Origin: Gordionus sp. m RMFG-2023
Lineage: Eukaryota > Nematomorpha > Gordioida > Chordodea > Parachordodidae
Length of the DNA: 64,000 bases
Assembly: GCF_954871325.1 (NCBI RefSeq)
Contig: NC_088775.1
Span: 43,935,561 to 43,999,560, forward strand
Direction of reading: 5' to 3'
The notes under the pieces are model-generated. The model was given only the letters and a program-made list of their open reading frames with translations, was not told the DNA's origin and ran no database searches. Below, piece by piece: positions 1-12,400 of this stretch. The translations under genes were made by a program, and so were the position numbers. Every line of letters starts with the position of its first letter. Position 1 is the first letter of the stretch.

Positions 1-168
1 TTCAAAGTTTATAATTTAAAAAATAATGAATTTTAAATAAAAAAAAATAAAAATAAAATAAATAAAAATTTAAAAAATTCTTGAACTCTGAACTCTAAAT
101 TTAAAATAAAAAAGTTCTTGGTTCTGGTTCAGGTAAATATCAGGGTTCTCGATCAGGTCACATCCCTG
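1..168. mobile_element. Right end of a hAT-like DNA transposon (left part outside window)
   Basis: The stretch carries repeated GTTC/GAAC-type words (TTCTTGAACTCTGAACTC, GGTTCTGGTTC) and finishes at 168 with CATCCCTG, the complement of the canonical hAT terminus CAGGGATG. The left end would lie before base 1, so no target duplication can be tested. No coding sequence is visible. Confidence 0.5.
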
Positions 169-2148
169 TTTATAATATCATTTTGATGCATAAATTTATA
201 TTAGAATTAATATATTATAATTTTACAAATCATTTAGATATTAGTAATTTTCAGTTTTATAGTCACTAGTACTGATTCTTTTTATATAAAAATTTCCTCC
301 CTTCCCCAACGCAAATTTTCTATCTACTTACTTCCCGTCTAGGTTGCTAGTATAGCATATAGCATTTACAATTTACATTAAGTGTGAAGTCAGCCAAATT
401 TTTGAAGGACTAGATAGTTTAAAGAAATAAACATTATTGGCAAAATAAATAAAAATTGATACCATGCCAGAGCAGTAATTTTATAAGCACTGAATATATA
501 TCTGGTTCGCGCCAATATTTAATGCCAGATTAATACTTATTAATTCATCATTCAGTTTCTTCAAAACTAAACAGAAACCTATTATAAGCCAAATTAAAAC
601 TCTTTTGGAAGCACTTTTTCTGAAGCTTTATCCAAGTCGTAATTAACAGGAACCTCTATACTCTTTCCCCCAAGCAATTCACTATATTACCACTTAACTT
701 TTCCTTTTACTCCCTATCAAAATTACAAGAAAATACAATTAAAAACAACCCCCCCCCCCTTATACCCTTCCTTTATTCGAATGACAATATCTCCAATTTC
801 AATAATTATCTTAAGTAATACCCCCCCCCCCTTCCCGGGGTAGATGTCCCTAGTAATTTGTACACATTATAATTTAGTGCTTCAATCCGTTTAGCAGTGA
901 ATATAAAGAAAAAGTTTATTAACAAAATAACAAATTTCCAAAAATTGTCATCATGCCAAAATGATAATAATAAAAACAAGAGCAATTATAATTTAAAAAA
1001 TATTTAATGTTATTTTTTAAATCTAATTACTTTAAATTGATACATAACTTTTTTGATCACATAATGTCATTTTTCAAACTTAACTTTTCTCCACGTCTAA
1101 TTAATATTTTAAAAAAGGACACTATATGGCTAAGAAAGGTATGCAGAATCTATTATATATTCAATCATTATATATGTCAGCATTGAATTATATGCAGTTT
1201 TAATCTAAATTAAGGAATATAAATAAAATTAACTTTTTATAGAGTTTTGAAATGAAAAACTCAGATCTTAAAGTTGGGCTATTTTTAAAGGCAGTCCCTA
1301 TAGCTACCTTAGTTCAGCATTACATAAGAGCGGCGAATAATAATTTTAAAAAAAACATAGTTAAATCAGTGTATTTAACATAGATTAGATTGACATGGTA
1401 TATAACCTACTCTAAGGCTAAAGATCATTTATGTTTTTTAACAAATCTAAATTCTTGCCTAAGAGCCATCAAATATTTTAAAGACAATACTTCTTTTCAT
1501 ACCTTTTGCTATAGCTTTTATACTTTTGTAATTTAATAGTGGGGAACATAAAAAAAATAGTTAAATAATGTCTTTGGAAAATGTGACCCAATAGCAGGGT
1601 TTCCCTTTCAAATAAGGTAAAGTAAAAAAGAAAAGGTTTAAAGGAAAGGTCCTATCAAAAACGGAAAAATTTTTCCTCAACAGGCCTTCCCTCACTCGAT
1701 GATTCTCCCCATATATTATAAAAGTAAAAGAATGTGTTATTCAAATATTGGAAAACAATCTCTGGAAGATATTACGATCTATTTTTTAAACTAATTTATG
1801 TATTATATTACTTACATAACTACAATATAAATTATTTAAATAAAGTAAACAAAAATCTTTGCCCACTTGAATAAATTACTATTCCTATTTTTATAAAGTA
1901 TTTCTATATTTAAATATTATATTTAATATTAGAACTCATTAAATTATGAAATACAGTAAAATAAAAGTTTTTAAATAATTCGACTTAAATATTTCCAGTA
2001 TTTTTGAGTATGCCGGCAGCCTAACCTAAACAATAGATTGGAAATCGCTGGGGAGCTGCGAAATTTATTTTTATAATTTAATTTTTTAATTGAAAATTTT
2101 TGAAATGAAGTTTATTATGCAAATTTCAAATTAGGTTATAATTATTAT
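169..2148. other. AT-rich non-genic DNA with two poly-C tracts
   Basis: I see no gene, RNA or long ORF. Two 11-base C runs stand out at 749-759 and 821-831; G/C runs of this kind recur through the window, usually near hAT ends. Confidence 0.6.
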
Positions 2149-2220
2149 CAGAGACCTTCAGACATGGCCCTAAGCCCGGCCCCACGTTTTTAAATTTACC
2201 CGGGCCGGGACTGAAATTTT
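2149..2220. mobile_element. Fragment of a CCGGGCC-rich hAT MITE end
   Basis: It begins CAGAGACCTTCAGACATGGC, close to the terminus of the complete MITE at 4232-4960, and continues with AAGCCCGGCCCC and CCGGGCCGGGA blocks. No matching right end is recognisable downstream, so this is a truncated copy. Confidence 0.55.
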
Positions 2221-2539
2221 TATTTAAAAAAAAATTAGTTTGGATTCACAATATGTTTTATTAATATTGTTGAAATTATGAAACAAAAATTTGCCCAACG
2301 TACCTGGTCAGATTTTTGTTATAAAAATATAAATTATAAATATTATTAAATGTCATTGACCCAAAATTTATTAGCTTGTGATATTATCTTATACTATAAA
2401 ACAATATCAAGTAACAATAAACTACCTCTTGCTGATCAAATATTATAAAATTCGATTTTTCTTGATTCAATTAATATAAAATTATTAAAAGATTTAAAGC
2501 AATATAATTATTAATTTATATTATTTATTATTAAATAGT

Positions 2540-2652
2540 AAAAGAAAAGAAAAGAAAAGAAAAGAAAAGAAAAGAAAAGAAAAGAAAAGAAAAGAAAAGA
2601 AAAGAAAAGAAAAGAAAAGAAAAGAAAAGAAAAGAAAAGAAAAGAAAAGAAA
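2540..2652. repeat. (AAAAG)n pentanucleotide microsatellite
   Basis: About 22 nearly perfect copies of a 5-bp AAAAG unit in one uninterrupted array, purine-only on the plus strand. The purity suggests a young and length-variable tract. Confidence 0.97.
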
Positions 2653-3573
2653 TCGAATATAAATTAATAGAGTATATAAATAATTTTTATTCTACCTGCT
2701 GGCAGTTTGCCTAGGCATTTACAATTGAGTCAACCCCAATATAAATTCTACCCCATATCTCTATTTTAACCTTAATTGTTCTAATTTTATCCAAAATGCT
2801 TGCTTTAGAAACATTTGTTCTATGAGGGACAGATTTAACCCTGTGAACATCAATCTATGAGAAATTTCAAAGAGACATTCTAAGGGTAATCATTGACATC
2901 TATCACTTTTATTATTAGAGCTAAAAATATGTTATTCTTACTGAAAGTTTAATTTTTATTTTTACTGAACTAATCATTTTTTATTGACTGACCAATTATA
3001 TCTAAATACTGGTATATTACTTATACTGATTACTGCAATGAAAATAAATATGATAAAAAAATACTGAGAATTTTCTAAAAATAAAAGGTTTTAGTTATTC
3101 GCCAAAATAAAATAATTTATATTTTAAAATGTACAAGATCGGTGATTGATATATGATTAAATTTATTAAGCATTTTGATTCCATTGTCAAACTAACTCGG
3201 GGGGGGGGGGGGATAAGGGTAACTGACAACCACTTTTCTCAGAGGCTTTACCTAAGTTTATTAAAACTTATTGGTTGAAATTAAACATCTAAATAATATA
3301 AAATATTTTTTTTGTTATTGAAAATTATTGTATATCTAGAGGATATTATATATATAATAAGTTGACAAATCTCCAAAATGACTTTTTTGATAACAATTTT
3401 ATTTTGCCTAACAAAAACTTGACGACAATTTTGTTTTATTAATATCAAAATTTGCTAAATCACAGTTCCAAAAAATTACATAATTTTTAAGATACCAAAT
3501 ATAGTTTCACTTTATTATTCTATTACTATACGACTTGAGATTGCGATTTTTTTAGAATAATAATTAAAAAAAT
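2653..3573. other. AT-rich non-genic DNA with a 14-base poly-G tract
   Basis: No gene or RNA is visible. A run of 14 G lies at 3199-3212. The rest is A/T-rich without supported coding content. Confidence 0.6.
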
Positions 3574-3770
3574 CAAAGACTTGCAGAGATCAAAATTATA
3601 GCCCTAGCCCGGATTTGATTTTGTTAAAAAATTTTAGTCCACTCCAGGATTTATAAAAATTTCCATTTTCAGCTCATCCTAGGATATTTCTGGAAATATT
3701 TTAGCACGACCCGGATTTTTATTTTTTATCATTTTTCAACCCGACTCGGAATTTTATTCCTGTTAATTTG
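3574..3770. mobile_element. Degraded hAT MITE end of the CCGGGCC family
   Basis: CAAAGACTTGCAGAGATC at the start resembles the CAGAGACCTGCAGATG terminus of the element at 4232. It is followed by eroded AGCCCGGATTT and ACCCGGATTT blocks of the same family. The right end is not defined. Confidence 0.45.
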
Positions 3771-4223
3771 AATAATTGAAATCTTACTTAAAATTACAAT
3801 CTTCTCTAACTATTAAATTTTATTTTTAACTCAGTGGAATGGGTAATGATATATAGCATTGGCCGTCATTTAGCAATTTGCCAAATAATCACAAAATTTT
3901 ATTAAAATGCTAAAAACCCACTTATTTTTTAAAATATATTAACAGATCTACGTGGTTGTCTCCAATATTCTATATATCATCCCCCATAGCAAACTGGTTC
4001 TTGCTGCCCAGAACATCTGATTAGTGAAACAATGATCAACTAGGCTACAGACTATACTCGAAAACCAAGTTTTTTTATATATTATATTTTAATCAGTTAA
4101 ATAATTAATAAGTTCAATGATGTGCATCATCATCCATAATTTATGTAACACCAAAAGCCCCCCCCCCCCACCTCCGAAAATTTTGGATATTTTTATTAGA
4201 TATACATTTATATATTATCATAT

Positions 4224-4968
4224 CTATAAATCAGAGACCTGCAGATGTACCATTTACACGGCCAGGCCCGGATTTTTTTTTCAAAAATTTTTTACGGCCC
4301 GGCCCGGGTTTAAAAATTTTAGGCCCTGCCCGGATATTAAAAAAAAATTTTTTGGCCCTGCTCGGAATTTTTTAAAATTATATTCGACCTGGTATATACA
4401 AAAATTTCACCTATTTGGTATTTTATTATATTTTTCGGCGAGTATTTTCATTTAATAAGCAAGCATATTTTATTTTTTATTTAGTATATTACAAATTGAT
4501 ACTTTAAAAAATTTGTGTAAATAATATTTTGAGAATATATTAATTGTATTTATAAAAAAAATAAAACTGATATTTTAATTAATAAAAAATATTAATATAT
4601 AATAATGTGTTTAATCCTTTGCGTATTTATTCCAAAAACTATAATTATATTATGTAATAGATACAATAGATACTATAGCTAGTGTTAACTTACATCCAAC
4701 ATTATATTAATCATAACTATATGTAATCATTATAACCATATCTAATTGACGAATATAATATAATTCATGTTGTATGAATTTTTTTAAAAAATTATACGGC
4801 CCGGCTCGGGTATTTAAAAAAAAATTTCAGGTCCGGCCCGGCCTGGGTATATTTTAAAAATTTAAAATACTGTCCGGCTCTGGTACCCGTGCCCGATAAA
4901 TTTAATTTTTATTTTAAAAAAAATTTTAACTTGTCAAATTGCCGGGCCTGCAGGTCTCTGCTATAAAT
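4224..4968. mobile_element. Complete non-autonomous hAT element (MITE), CCGGGCC-rich ends, with 8-bp TSD
   Basis: The element proper is 4232-4960. It starts CAGAGACCTGCAG and ends with the exact complement CTGCAGGTCTCTG. It is flanked by perfect 8-bp duplications CTATAAAT at 4224-4231 and 4961-4968, the hAT signature. Both ends carry several CGGCCCGG/CCGGGCC blocks separated by A/T runs, while the centre is plain AT-rich DNA. The 112-residue open frame across its left half is a by-product of the GC-rich blocks. Relatives lie at 2149, 3574 and 16241, and more distantly at 40438 and 57910. Confidence 0.93.
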
Positions 4969-7194
4969 CATATGTTTATTTTTTTACTTTGGTTTCTCGA
5001 TGAATATACCCTTATTTTCAACTTCTTTGATTTCACTCGAACTTCCTAAATAAAACGAGATTTGAAACGTTCCCTCTCAGGCAACAAATTTTATTTTTTA
5101 AAATTGATTTAAAGTGTAAAAATAAATTTAAGTATAATTTCTTTGTATGTAAAATGATATTTGATTTTTATTTTTTAGTATCAGACGATAATTTCTAAGA
5201 TAATGAATATTTTATGAATTTTTTTAAAAAATAATCAAAGAAATAAGAAGAAATAATAATCTTTTTTGTCTAAAATTATTTTGCAGAACAAAAAATAAAA
5301 CAAAAAATTTTATTTTTAATTTAATTTATGAATTTTTTTTTATCCTACTTTATACATTTTGTAAGTACATACACTATATAATTAAAATTATAATATTATA
5401 TTATAAAACTATATAAAATCTTAATATTTTAGAAACAAAAAAGGATGTCCAATTATTAAATTAATCTTTTTTAGATAATTTTTTGTCCTTCAAAAAACTT
5501 TTGCGGAAGAATTTTTAATAGTTCCACAAAAAATAATAGATTTATTTCATAAAAAGGGGTTAAAAATATAATCCAATATAAAAATTACAACTTAATTAAA
5601 TTTTTAAATTTAGAAAATAAAATAAAATTTTTTAATAAAGTTTTAAAATTTGCTTTGCTAAATTATATTTATTTTATTAGGAGGCTGGACATATCGGGTG
5701 AAGGGGCACCTAAGTCTAACTAAATTTATTAAGAAGCTAAACATTTTAACATATGATAGATAATTATAATAAATATCTATCGATAAAAATGATTTTCCTT
5801 ACGGTCATTCCATTTAAACTTTATACTATAAAAAATTAATTATTTTATAATTTTTTCACCTAAATTTTTAATAATTATCTTATCAAAGCTTAATTAATCA
5901 CACAAGGTTAACTATTAGTATTTTGTTTTTTATCATCTTTTGTCATGACATGATGACCTGGGGAACATCAAAACGAGGCATTTAGGACCATTTATATCAA
6001 TAAAATATGCAATATTTTATTATAACTTGTTAAAAAATCAGATTTTAAAAAATAATCAAAGATATTAGGTAAAACAAATAAATCAGCTTCCTTTTGAGAT
6101 ATAATATTTTTCTTTAATATCTACAGGTTTTAACAATTTTTTTTACAAAATCCGCTTGTTGTACCCCGGTTTCCTCAAGTTATATATGATAATGTACATG
6201 TAAATATCCCAATATGTTTGAAAAACACGTATTTATTTCTTTCTTTTTAATAAACAAAAACTTTAAAGAAATGAAAAAATTACGAAAACGATATTTGAAA
6301 ATTATGGTATGAATATTTTTTTTAAATAAAATTATGTAAATTGTGGTGATGATGACACTCATTTTCTTTTGTTATATACGACGATATTTATATAGCCGTT
6401 AGATTTTAATAATTTTTTGCATAACAAAAAATTTATATATATAATTTTTTTTAAAGTGTCAAAGTCCACAAACTTTAAATAAATTATATTTAAAAATTAT
6501 ATGATGTGGGAAAAAAAATGCAATTTTATTTATTTATTCGTTAGTTTGGGTCTATAAAGCCCCAAGACTTTTAGATGCCTGACACCACTGCCGCTAACAC
6601 CTCCTCTTAGTGTGACAACGGTATCTCATTAACGACTAGCAACCTATCGACCTTACAACAATTGAATTCTATAAAAAAAATAGAGTTTAAAATCTGGACT
6701 AAAAGAGTTCAGATTTTTAATTTTGTTGAAAATGTGGTTCCTAATCCGAAAATGTGGATCCTAATCCTAAATAGGGTTAGAAGAGGTTCTGATGCTGGTG
6801 CTTAAATATGACTGAGTAATTAAACCATCCTTTGTTAGAACCAGGTTGAGTTTCTATAAATTTTTAGGAAAGGTAGGGGGGTTGGATTTGGTTCCAAGAT
6901 TTGTAACAGTTTTGAAGGTTCCAGTTCCAAACTTTGAAAAAGGTTTTACAATTTAATTTATAGAGAATATTTGGTAATCGGACAGAAATGTACCAGACAA
7001 ACATAACCCGGGCATAATATACCGAACAAAAATGCCCCTTGATAAGTTAAATTGATGGGGGAATTTCTAAAAAATTTTAATGTGAGATTTAAAAGGTAAA
7101 TGTTGGGAAAGATAATAATAGACTAATAAAAACAAGAAGTTGGCTTGGGTTGGTCAATGTAAGATGGAATTAATTATTTTTTAATGATTTTCCC
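4969..7194. other. AT-rich non-genic DNA with eroded repeat scraps
   Basis: No supported gene. A less AT-rich patch at 6545-6660 and GTTC/GGTT-rich words at 6740-6930, similar in style to the hAT end at 1-168, look like repeat debris. At 6975-7045 a GC-richer patch (CCCGGGCATAATATACCG) may be another transposon end. None can be bounded. Confidence 0.5.
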
Positions 7195-8055
7195 GAACCT
7201 ATGTAGGCTAATAGCTTTACCAGCTAGAAGAGTTCCATTTTTGATGCGTCGAATCGTTGAAGCAGTTGGACAGACCTTTAGACGAAGGCGTTATCAAAAA
7301 GGTGGGTCCAACAACAACTCCAATCAATTGGGCTACGTCAACGATTAATATCTTAAAGAAATCCGCGCCGTGCGGATATGCAAAGATTTTCGTTTAACAA
7401 TCAACAAATATTTAGCGATGGATAACGATTTACTACCAACTTTTGTCGACCTGATAAATAGGATCGTGAGTGGTAAAATATTTTCGACGATAGATTTAAG
7501 AGATGCAATACAATTCGGAGTTAGTCCAGAATGTAGGAACCTTTAGTAATTTCGACTCATGTTGGTTGTTACCAATATCTAAGAATCCCTTTTGGGTTGA
7601 CTAGCGTTCCGATGATATTTCAACGCTTTATGCAAAATCTATTATGGGTAATTCCTATGGTTATGTGATTTTAGTCGACCTAATAATAGCGGGTGAGTAT
7701 AATTTTGATCAGAAAAGTCAGTTACTTATTTGGGTAATGTTATTAACGAATTCGGAATTCACCCTACAGAAGATAAGATTAGTGCCATAAAAATTGTAAA
7801 ACACCTTCAAATGTTAAAGAATTACGTTCGCTTATTGGGATTACCATGAGTCATTTATACAAAATTTACATTCTATTTGTGCGCTTTTACACAGACTAGC
7901 GAGTAGAAATGTTAGTTGGTTTTGATCAACTTAAGAAAATGAAACATTTAATAAAGTTAAAAATATATTATCAAAAGAGTATACAATAATTCCTTATTCA
8001 GCCTATATTTCTATCGTAATTTCGTGTGACGCTTCCGATTCTTAAGAACACGTAA
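7195..8055 (+). mobile_element. Ty3/Gypsy reverse-transcriptase fossil (copy A, front part)
   Basis: Translation shows eroded Ty3/Gypsy reverse-transcriptase blocks: the entry region with INWAT, the K(D)FR-type strand, the PFG-type block around 7590, and a catalytic-loop-like stretch near 7670. The start of RNase H (ISCDASDS-like) lies near 8020. It is a heavily broken relic with many breaks. A piece of the same kind of element, with the integrase tail, polypurine tract and LTR start, lies at 8822-9240. The piece at 13372-14225 is probably a different copy because its domains are out of order with these two. Confidence 0.75.
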
Positions 8056-8096
8056 AAAAAAGTGAAGAAAAAAAAAATCTAACATTGATTAAATCT

Positions 8097-8362
8097 ATTG
8101 TGGGATGAATAATTTTATATTTTTATATAAAATAAATAGATGGCGTTAAAGAATTGAATGTAAATTGTTGTTTATATTTATTATCAAAAGCATTGATTAA
8201 TAGTTTATTAAAATATAAAGTTTAATATATTCTATAACTGTCAAATATGTCTGTAAAAGTGGCATTTTTTTAAATATTTTGTAACCAATTCTATGTAATT
8301 GAGGATTATCAACTATATGTCTACTTACTTTTTATAAAGAAATTTTTATTACTTGTTTGGAC
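8097..8362. repeat. Dispersed repeat R, copy 1
   Basis: About 265 bp nearly colinear with 17195-17442. Shared anchors include TTGTGGGATGAATAAT, AATAAATAGATGGCGTTAAA, TATTATCAAAAGCATTGATTA, ATGTCTGTAAAAGT and TCAACTATATG. It sits directly after the Gypsy reverse-transcriptase fossil. It may be a MITE or part of a larger element; no TIR or TSD is resolved. Confidence 0.85.
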
Positions 8363-8821
8363 GTTGGAAATATTTTAAAGAGGCATCGTAATTAAATTTA
8401 AAAAATAATATAGTTGTATAGTAATTTTGAACTCGGCTTATTACAATATTAGATTTGTTAATTTTCAATTAATAAATGATTATATTTATTTAATTATGGT
8501 TATAAAATAATTTATATAATAAATATCAATTAAGTGTCAACTGTTAATGCTAAATTTGTATATGTTGTTATTCCATTTTTAACACAGAATTTGATTGCAA
8601 GCTGACATAGTGAAAATATAATTTGTATGTACTAATCTAGTCTTAATTAGAATAGCTGTCATTTAATTAAAATTAAGATAAATTTATTAATTTTTAATTA
8701 ATAAAATCAAATACATATATATAATGTTCAGGTGGCTATCAAAAAAACCTATTTTTAGTTCAAGGGGATATTCAGGAGCCTTTAAAATAAAATTTTTGCA
8801 TCAGGAGGCTATTTAAATTTT
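8363..8821. other. AT-rich non-genic DNA
   Basis: Nothing supportable is seen apart from GGAGGC/GGTGGC words at 8735-8830 (TTCAGGTGGCTATC, CAGGAGGCTATTT), which look like eroded transposon ends. Confidence 0.5.
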
Positions 8822-9400
8822 TTGCGCCTCCTTCTAATGAGGCTATTAGTTTTGAAGACGCTCAGGACGACGTTAGATCAGTGGAAACTATCTACGAGAG
8901 AAAGGACTGAAAACGCATTATGGAACAAAAATATTATAAAGATAAGAGTGAATCAAAAGGTTTGGGTAGAAAACGAAAGTACTACGGGATGGCATGAAGG
9001 ACATTGGTTCAACAAAAAAGTGCGATATTGTATGATGTTTAGTCTGAGGGTATTGTAAAAATATGCATTCCTATTGAGGGATGCTCATGTACAAGCTAAG
9101 GAAATACCCATAAAAATGACTGAAAATTTGGATAATACAGAACATAATGAAAATAATCTCTTAAAAAAAGAGTTTCGAAACCCCCACTAAGTTATCATGA
9201 CGAATTCAATTTAAGTGGGGAGAACTGTAATATATTATCTTTAAATAAATTATAATTTGTTATTTTTGTTTAAGGATACAATTTATCATAATTGATTTAT
9301 TATCGCAAATATACTTTCTATGAAATATTTACATAGTATGTAATAGAAGTAACTTTTTATATTTTCTCAATTTTCACACGTAGCCAATATTTTATTATAG
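8822..9400 (+). mobile_element. Ty3/Gypsy fossil: integrase C-terminal piece, polypurine tract and 3' LTR start (copy A, back part)
   Basis: A translated stretch around 8890-9060 resembles the end of a Gypsy integrase (NKNIIKIRVNQKVWV, then an EGHW block). A KPPLSYHDEF-type polyprotein tail follows at about 9175-9210. The purine run AAGTGGGGAGAA at 9213-9224 is a typical polypurine tract, and TGTAATATATTA from 9226 would open the 3' LTR. The LTR end is not defined. The element is old and broken, with many breaks. Confidence 0.65.
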
Positions 9401-9914
9401 GGGGGGGGACTTTTAGGTGGGGTTTTTCTCAAAAAAAATTAGAGGTCTTTAGGTCCACTTATTATAGGTTTTTGGACATGTTAGAATTTTGTTAAAATCT
9501 TTGGGTTTCATCCTTTTTTATTTACAAAATTGTCTTTTTCCAAAAATTCTGAATTGAGTCGTTATTTTACGAAGGTATTCATTCATTTTTTTTCAAACTA
9601 TTGTTTATAGTGATATATTATACACTTTAATTAATATATTTTATTTATTTACTAATAGAGTAATAATATTTTACTATCTAATGATAACTATATGCTTATT
9701 TTAATAGAAACGCTTAGTATAAAGTCAGAAATGATTATGAAATAAGTTATAATTTCCACAATTATTGGAAAAAAAGTATAATATTAGTAAATCACAATTA
9801 TATAAAGTCATTAATTTTTGCTGTCTTTTTTTGATTGAGATCTAAGTTCCCTTATAGGGTCAACGTTATAATTTGGAGCAAAATAGTCTAAGACTATCCT
9901 ATCCATAAGATGTT
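9401..9914. other. AT-rich DNA, presumably LTR remainder and flank
   Basis: A 9-base poly-G run lies at 9400-9408, and otherwise the DNA is A/T-rich. No gene is seen. The segment bridges the putative Gypsy LTR and the 3' end of the minus-strand LINE. Confidence 0.45.
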
Positions 9915-12400
9915 AAATTAGGGAGTTTCGTTGATTAAGAATATAAAGCTGAGAGAGTTGCATTATATTATGTTTAAGTCTAACCATTGCCGTAAGTAGA
10001 ATCCTTTGTTGGGATCCTCGGTTTTAGCAGAGATCCGTTCTCCTTAAAGAAGGTCAAGGCATGAGAGCCGAACGATGTTAGACTCGTGGCAATTAGTGGT
10101 AGGAATGTGTAGTTGGCAGGAAGCGATGACAAATATTTAGCGAGTTTATTCGTCTCAGCGTCTAGTAGAGCGTCTCTATTTATATTAGAAGGGGCGAAAG
10201 GATTGATGCATGAAAAATCTCAGGTTAAGAATTCCCCTCTCTTCCAAGGAATCATGGTAGAACCATCAGACCGCTTACCATCGGAATCGTAGAGGCCATT
10301 AGGTTCAAGAGTTAATAGGATACCTGTAGATTTTAAGGCCCTGGATAATATCATTGCATTTTGAATGCCTAATATATTTGCCTCTACAGCGCTTGCAGTG
10401 CAAAAAGTGACGGCCTTTGGAGTTGACTTTGACAGAGGATACAGTGATAGGGTATTACTATATCACAATTAAGTCTAAGATCGATGGCGTGACATAGCTC
10501 ATCATTGCTTAGGAGCTGGTCAAGGTTTCGCGATGGGCAAGCCTCGAGAAATTCGTACTCGCTGGCTGCGGAAATGGAGAAGAGTAGAGAATGATTCTCG
10601 GGGGCTCCTCGATTTAAGGTATGCAACGGAGTTGCCAACAAGAGGCTTATCCCAGTCCTTCCGTAGTGCCGATGAGGGCGGATAGATTAATGAGGGAGAC
10701 TTCCATCCATAGATCAATTGCCTACAGAAGCAAGGGGTTAGGATGTTTTTTGAGTGTGTGTATGATATGCTCGCAAGACAGGCAAGAGGATATGAACGAA
10801 CCAACGGAAAGTAGGGAAGGCCATCTTATGCCAATGCCGCCGGATTTTGTTGGTAAGGTAGCCTGTAATAACCAAGATAGGTCTCCAAATTTATGATTAG
10901 GTATATCCTCTGAAAGGCGTTTAATCTCGAGCTCATGCGCAGCAAGATTGATATCATATTGAAAGATTTGTGATGATCGGAGTGTATATAAAATTCCTTG
11001 GATTAGAAGGTAGGTCTAGGTAGAAAGTTTGGTGGGCTGGGAGGCGGATAGTGTATCACGCTAGAGAGATATCTCTCGTAAAATATCGGCGAGTAACTTT
11101 ATAAAGGTCTCGGTTTTACCTGAGCTGGAGATCCGAGATTTGTTATTCAATGGTGTTTGATTGAATATAGGATCGTGGTTAAGGTTAATGATCCCAAGAG
11201 GACTATATTCGCTCTTGTCTTGATTAATTCGCAGGTCTAAACTGCTCTCGATGGATTTTATTAATTTAATTGCTTTCATAACTTCAGCCCCTGAGCCGCC
11301 TTGTATACAATCGTAGATATACCAATTTGAAGATTAAGTATTAAGTTTGCATTGGTCATTTTACCTTGTATAAGGTATTAAGGCCCAGACACAACAAAAA
11401 GGAACCCAGAGAGTCACCTTGTTGTATTCCATCGTTCGAAGATATCAATTTATCTCCAAATTAAAGATGCGAGGGACTAGCATAACAATCGAAGATGAAT
11501 TATGAGTATTCTAGGAGGTGAGGATAGGATTCAGAAACGCTCTACGCCTTAGAGAGTTAAAGGCATTCGAAAAGTCTATTTTAACTAAGATATCGTGGCT
11601 GGGGTCTGTTTGTAAATACATCCGGGTTATGTGAAGGGATACCTCGAATCCACCTTTTACGTTGTCTTCTAATTGATTCAGGCAGAGGTGACAATATTCT
11701 GCTTATTACTAGCTTGACAGTTAATAGGCGCCAAGTGATTCCAATAGCCATAGAGCAAATATCTTTATTCGTTTTATGGAGAGCGATGAGTTTAGCTCCG
11801 TAAGGAGTGGAATAATGGGCATGCCTCCAGTAAGCATACGGTTGATGAGTTGGGTAATTTTTTCCAAACTTTGCAATGTTGTGTGATGTAAGGTTCGGTT
11901 AGATCCTGTGAGAATATTCGGCAAAACCGATCAAACCCGGATGAGGAATCGTGTTTGAACTAGATAATGGCCTTTCTAACGTCGCCTGTGGTATAAGTGG
12001 CCGCAATTAGAGAAGCAGGGTAAGACGGTATTTCGTCTTTAAGATCATGTGAGTGGTGTTTTAGGAGAAGTGCTTGATAAGTTGTTTGATCGTAGAGAGC
12101 CAGATTATTTTCAGAGGTTCCTAGACGTATGGCTGATTTAACATTCATGTTATCTAATTTTTTGGTGAGGTCATTTTTGTGATTTTTATTTTTATCTATG
12201 TCATCATCCTTAAAAGATTTTAAAATGTGATTGATGGGTAAGGGGTAGATAGTTGCACCCTTAATTTGCTGTGTCAGGGATTTTTTGATGGCAAGATCAG
12301 GAACATGTAAGGTAATAAAGGCAAATGGCAGGGTGTCTAGCCAGTGTTTTACAGAAAAATAATTTATTATCAAGGAAGGCACGTTTTTCGACAGGTGTCT
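9915..12400 (-). pseudogene. Non-LTR retrotransposon (LINE) polyprotein remnant: reverse transcriptase plus restriction-like endonuclease
   Basis: Reading the minus strand from about 12.4 kb downward, translated blocks fall in LINE order. A YGAKLIALHKTNKDI block lies near 11.8 kb, DFSNAFNSLRRR at about 11541-11578, and GIQQGDSLGSFLL at about 11401-11437. WYIYDCIQGGS follows at about 11289-11324. Behind the RT come a leucine-rich region with LLFSISAASEYEFLEACPS (about 10.5 kb), an LRLNCDI/CILCQ zinc-like patch, and LEPNGLYDSDGKRSDG with MIPWKRG (about 10.2-10.3 kb). A KGFYLRQWLDLNI block closes it near 9.95 kb. The last blocks match the C-terminal restriction-like endonuclease seen in R2/CRE-type and related LINEs. 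The normally acidic WYxDDG catalytic loop reads WYIYDC. Several stops and frameshifts show it is dead. A second C-terminal copy lies at 54950-55610. Confidence 0.8.

Noticed and set aside
4117-4455. 112-residue plus-strand frame with Pro run and GPAR/ARPG repeats
   Set aside because: It lies across the left end of a hAT MITE with exact TSDs; the repeated ARPG words come from CCGGGCC blocks.
10520-10896. Two overlapping opposite-strand frames of 91-94 residues
   Set aside because: Both are shadows within the LINE region; the LINE motifs lie in another minus-strand frame.
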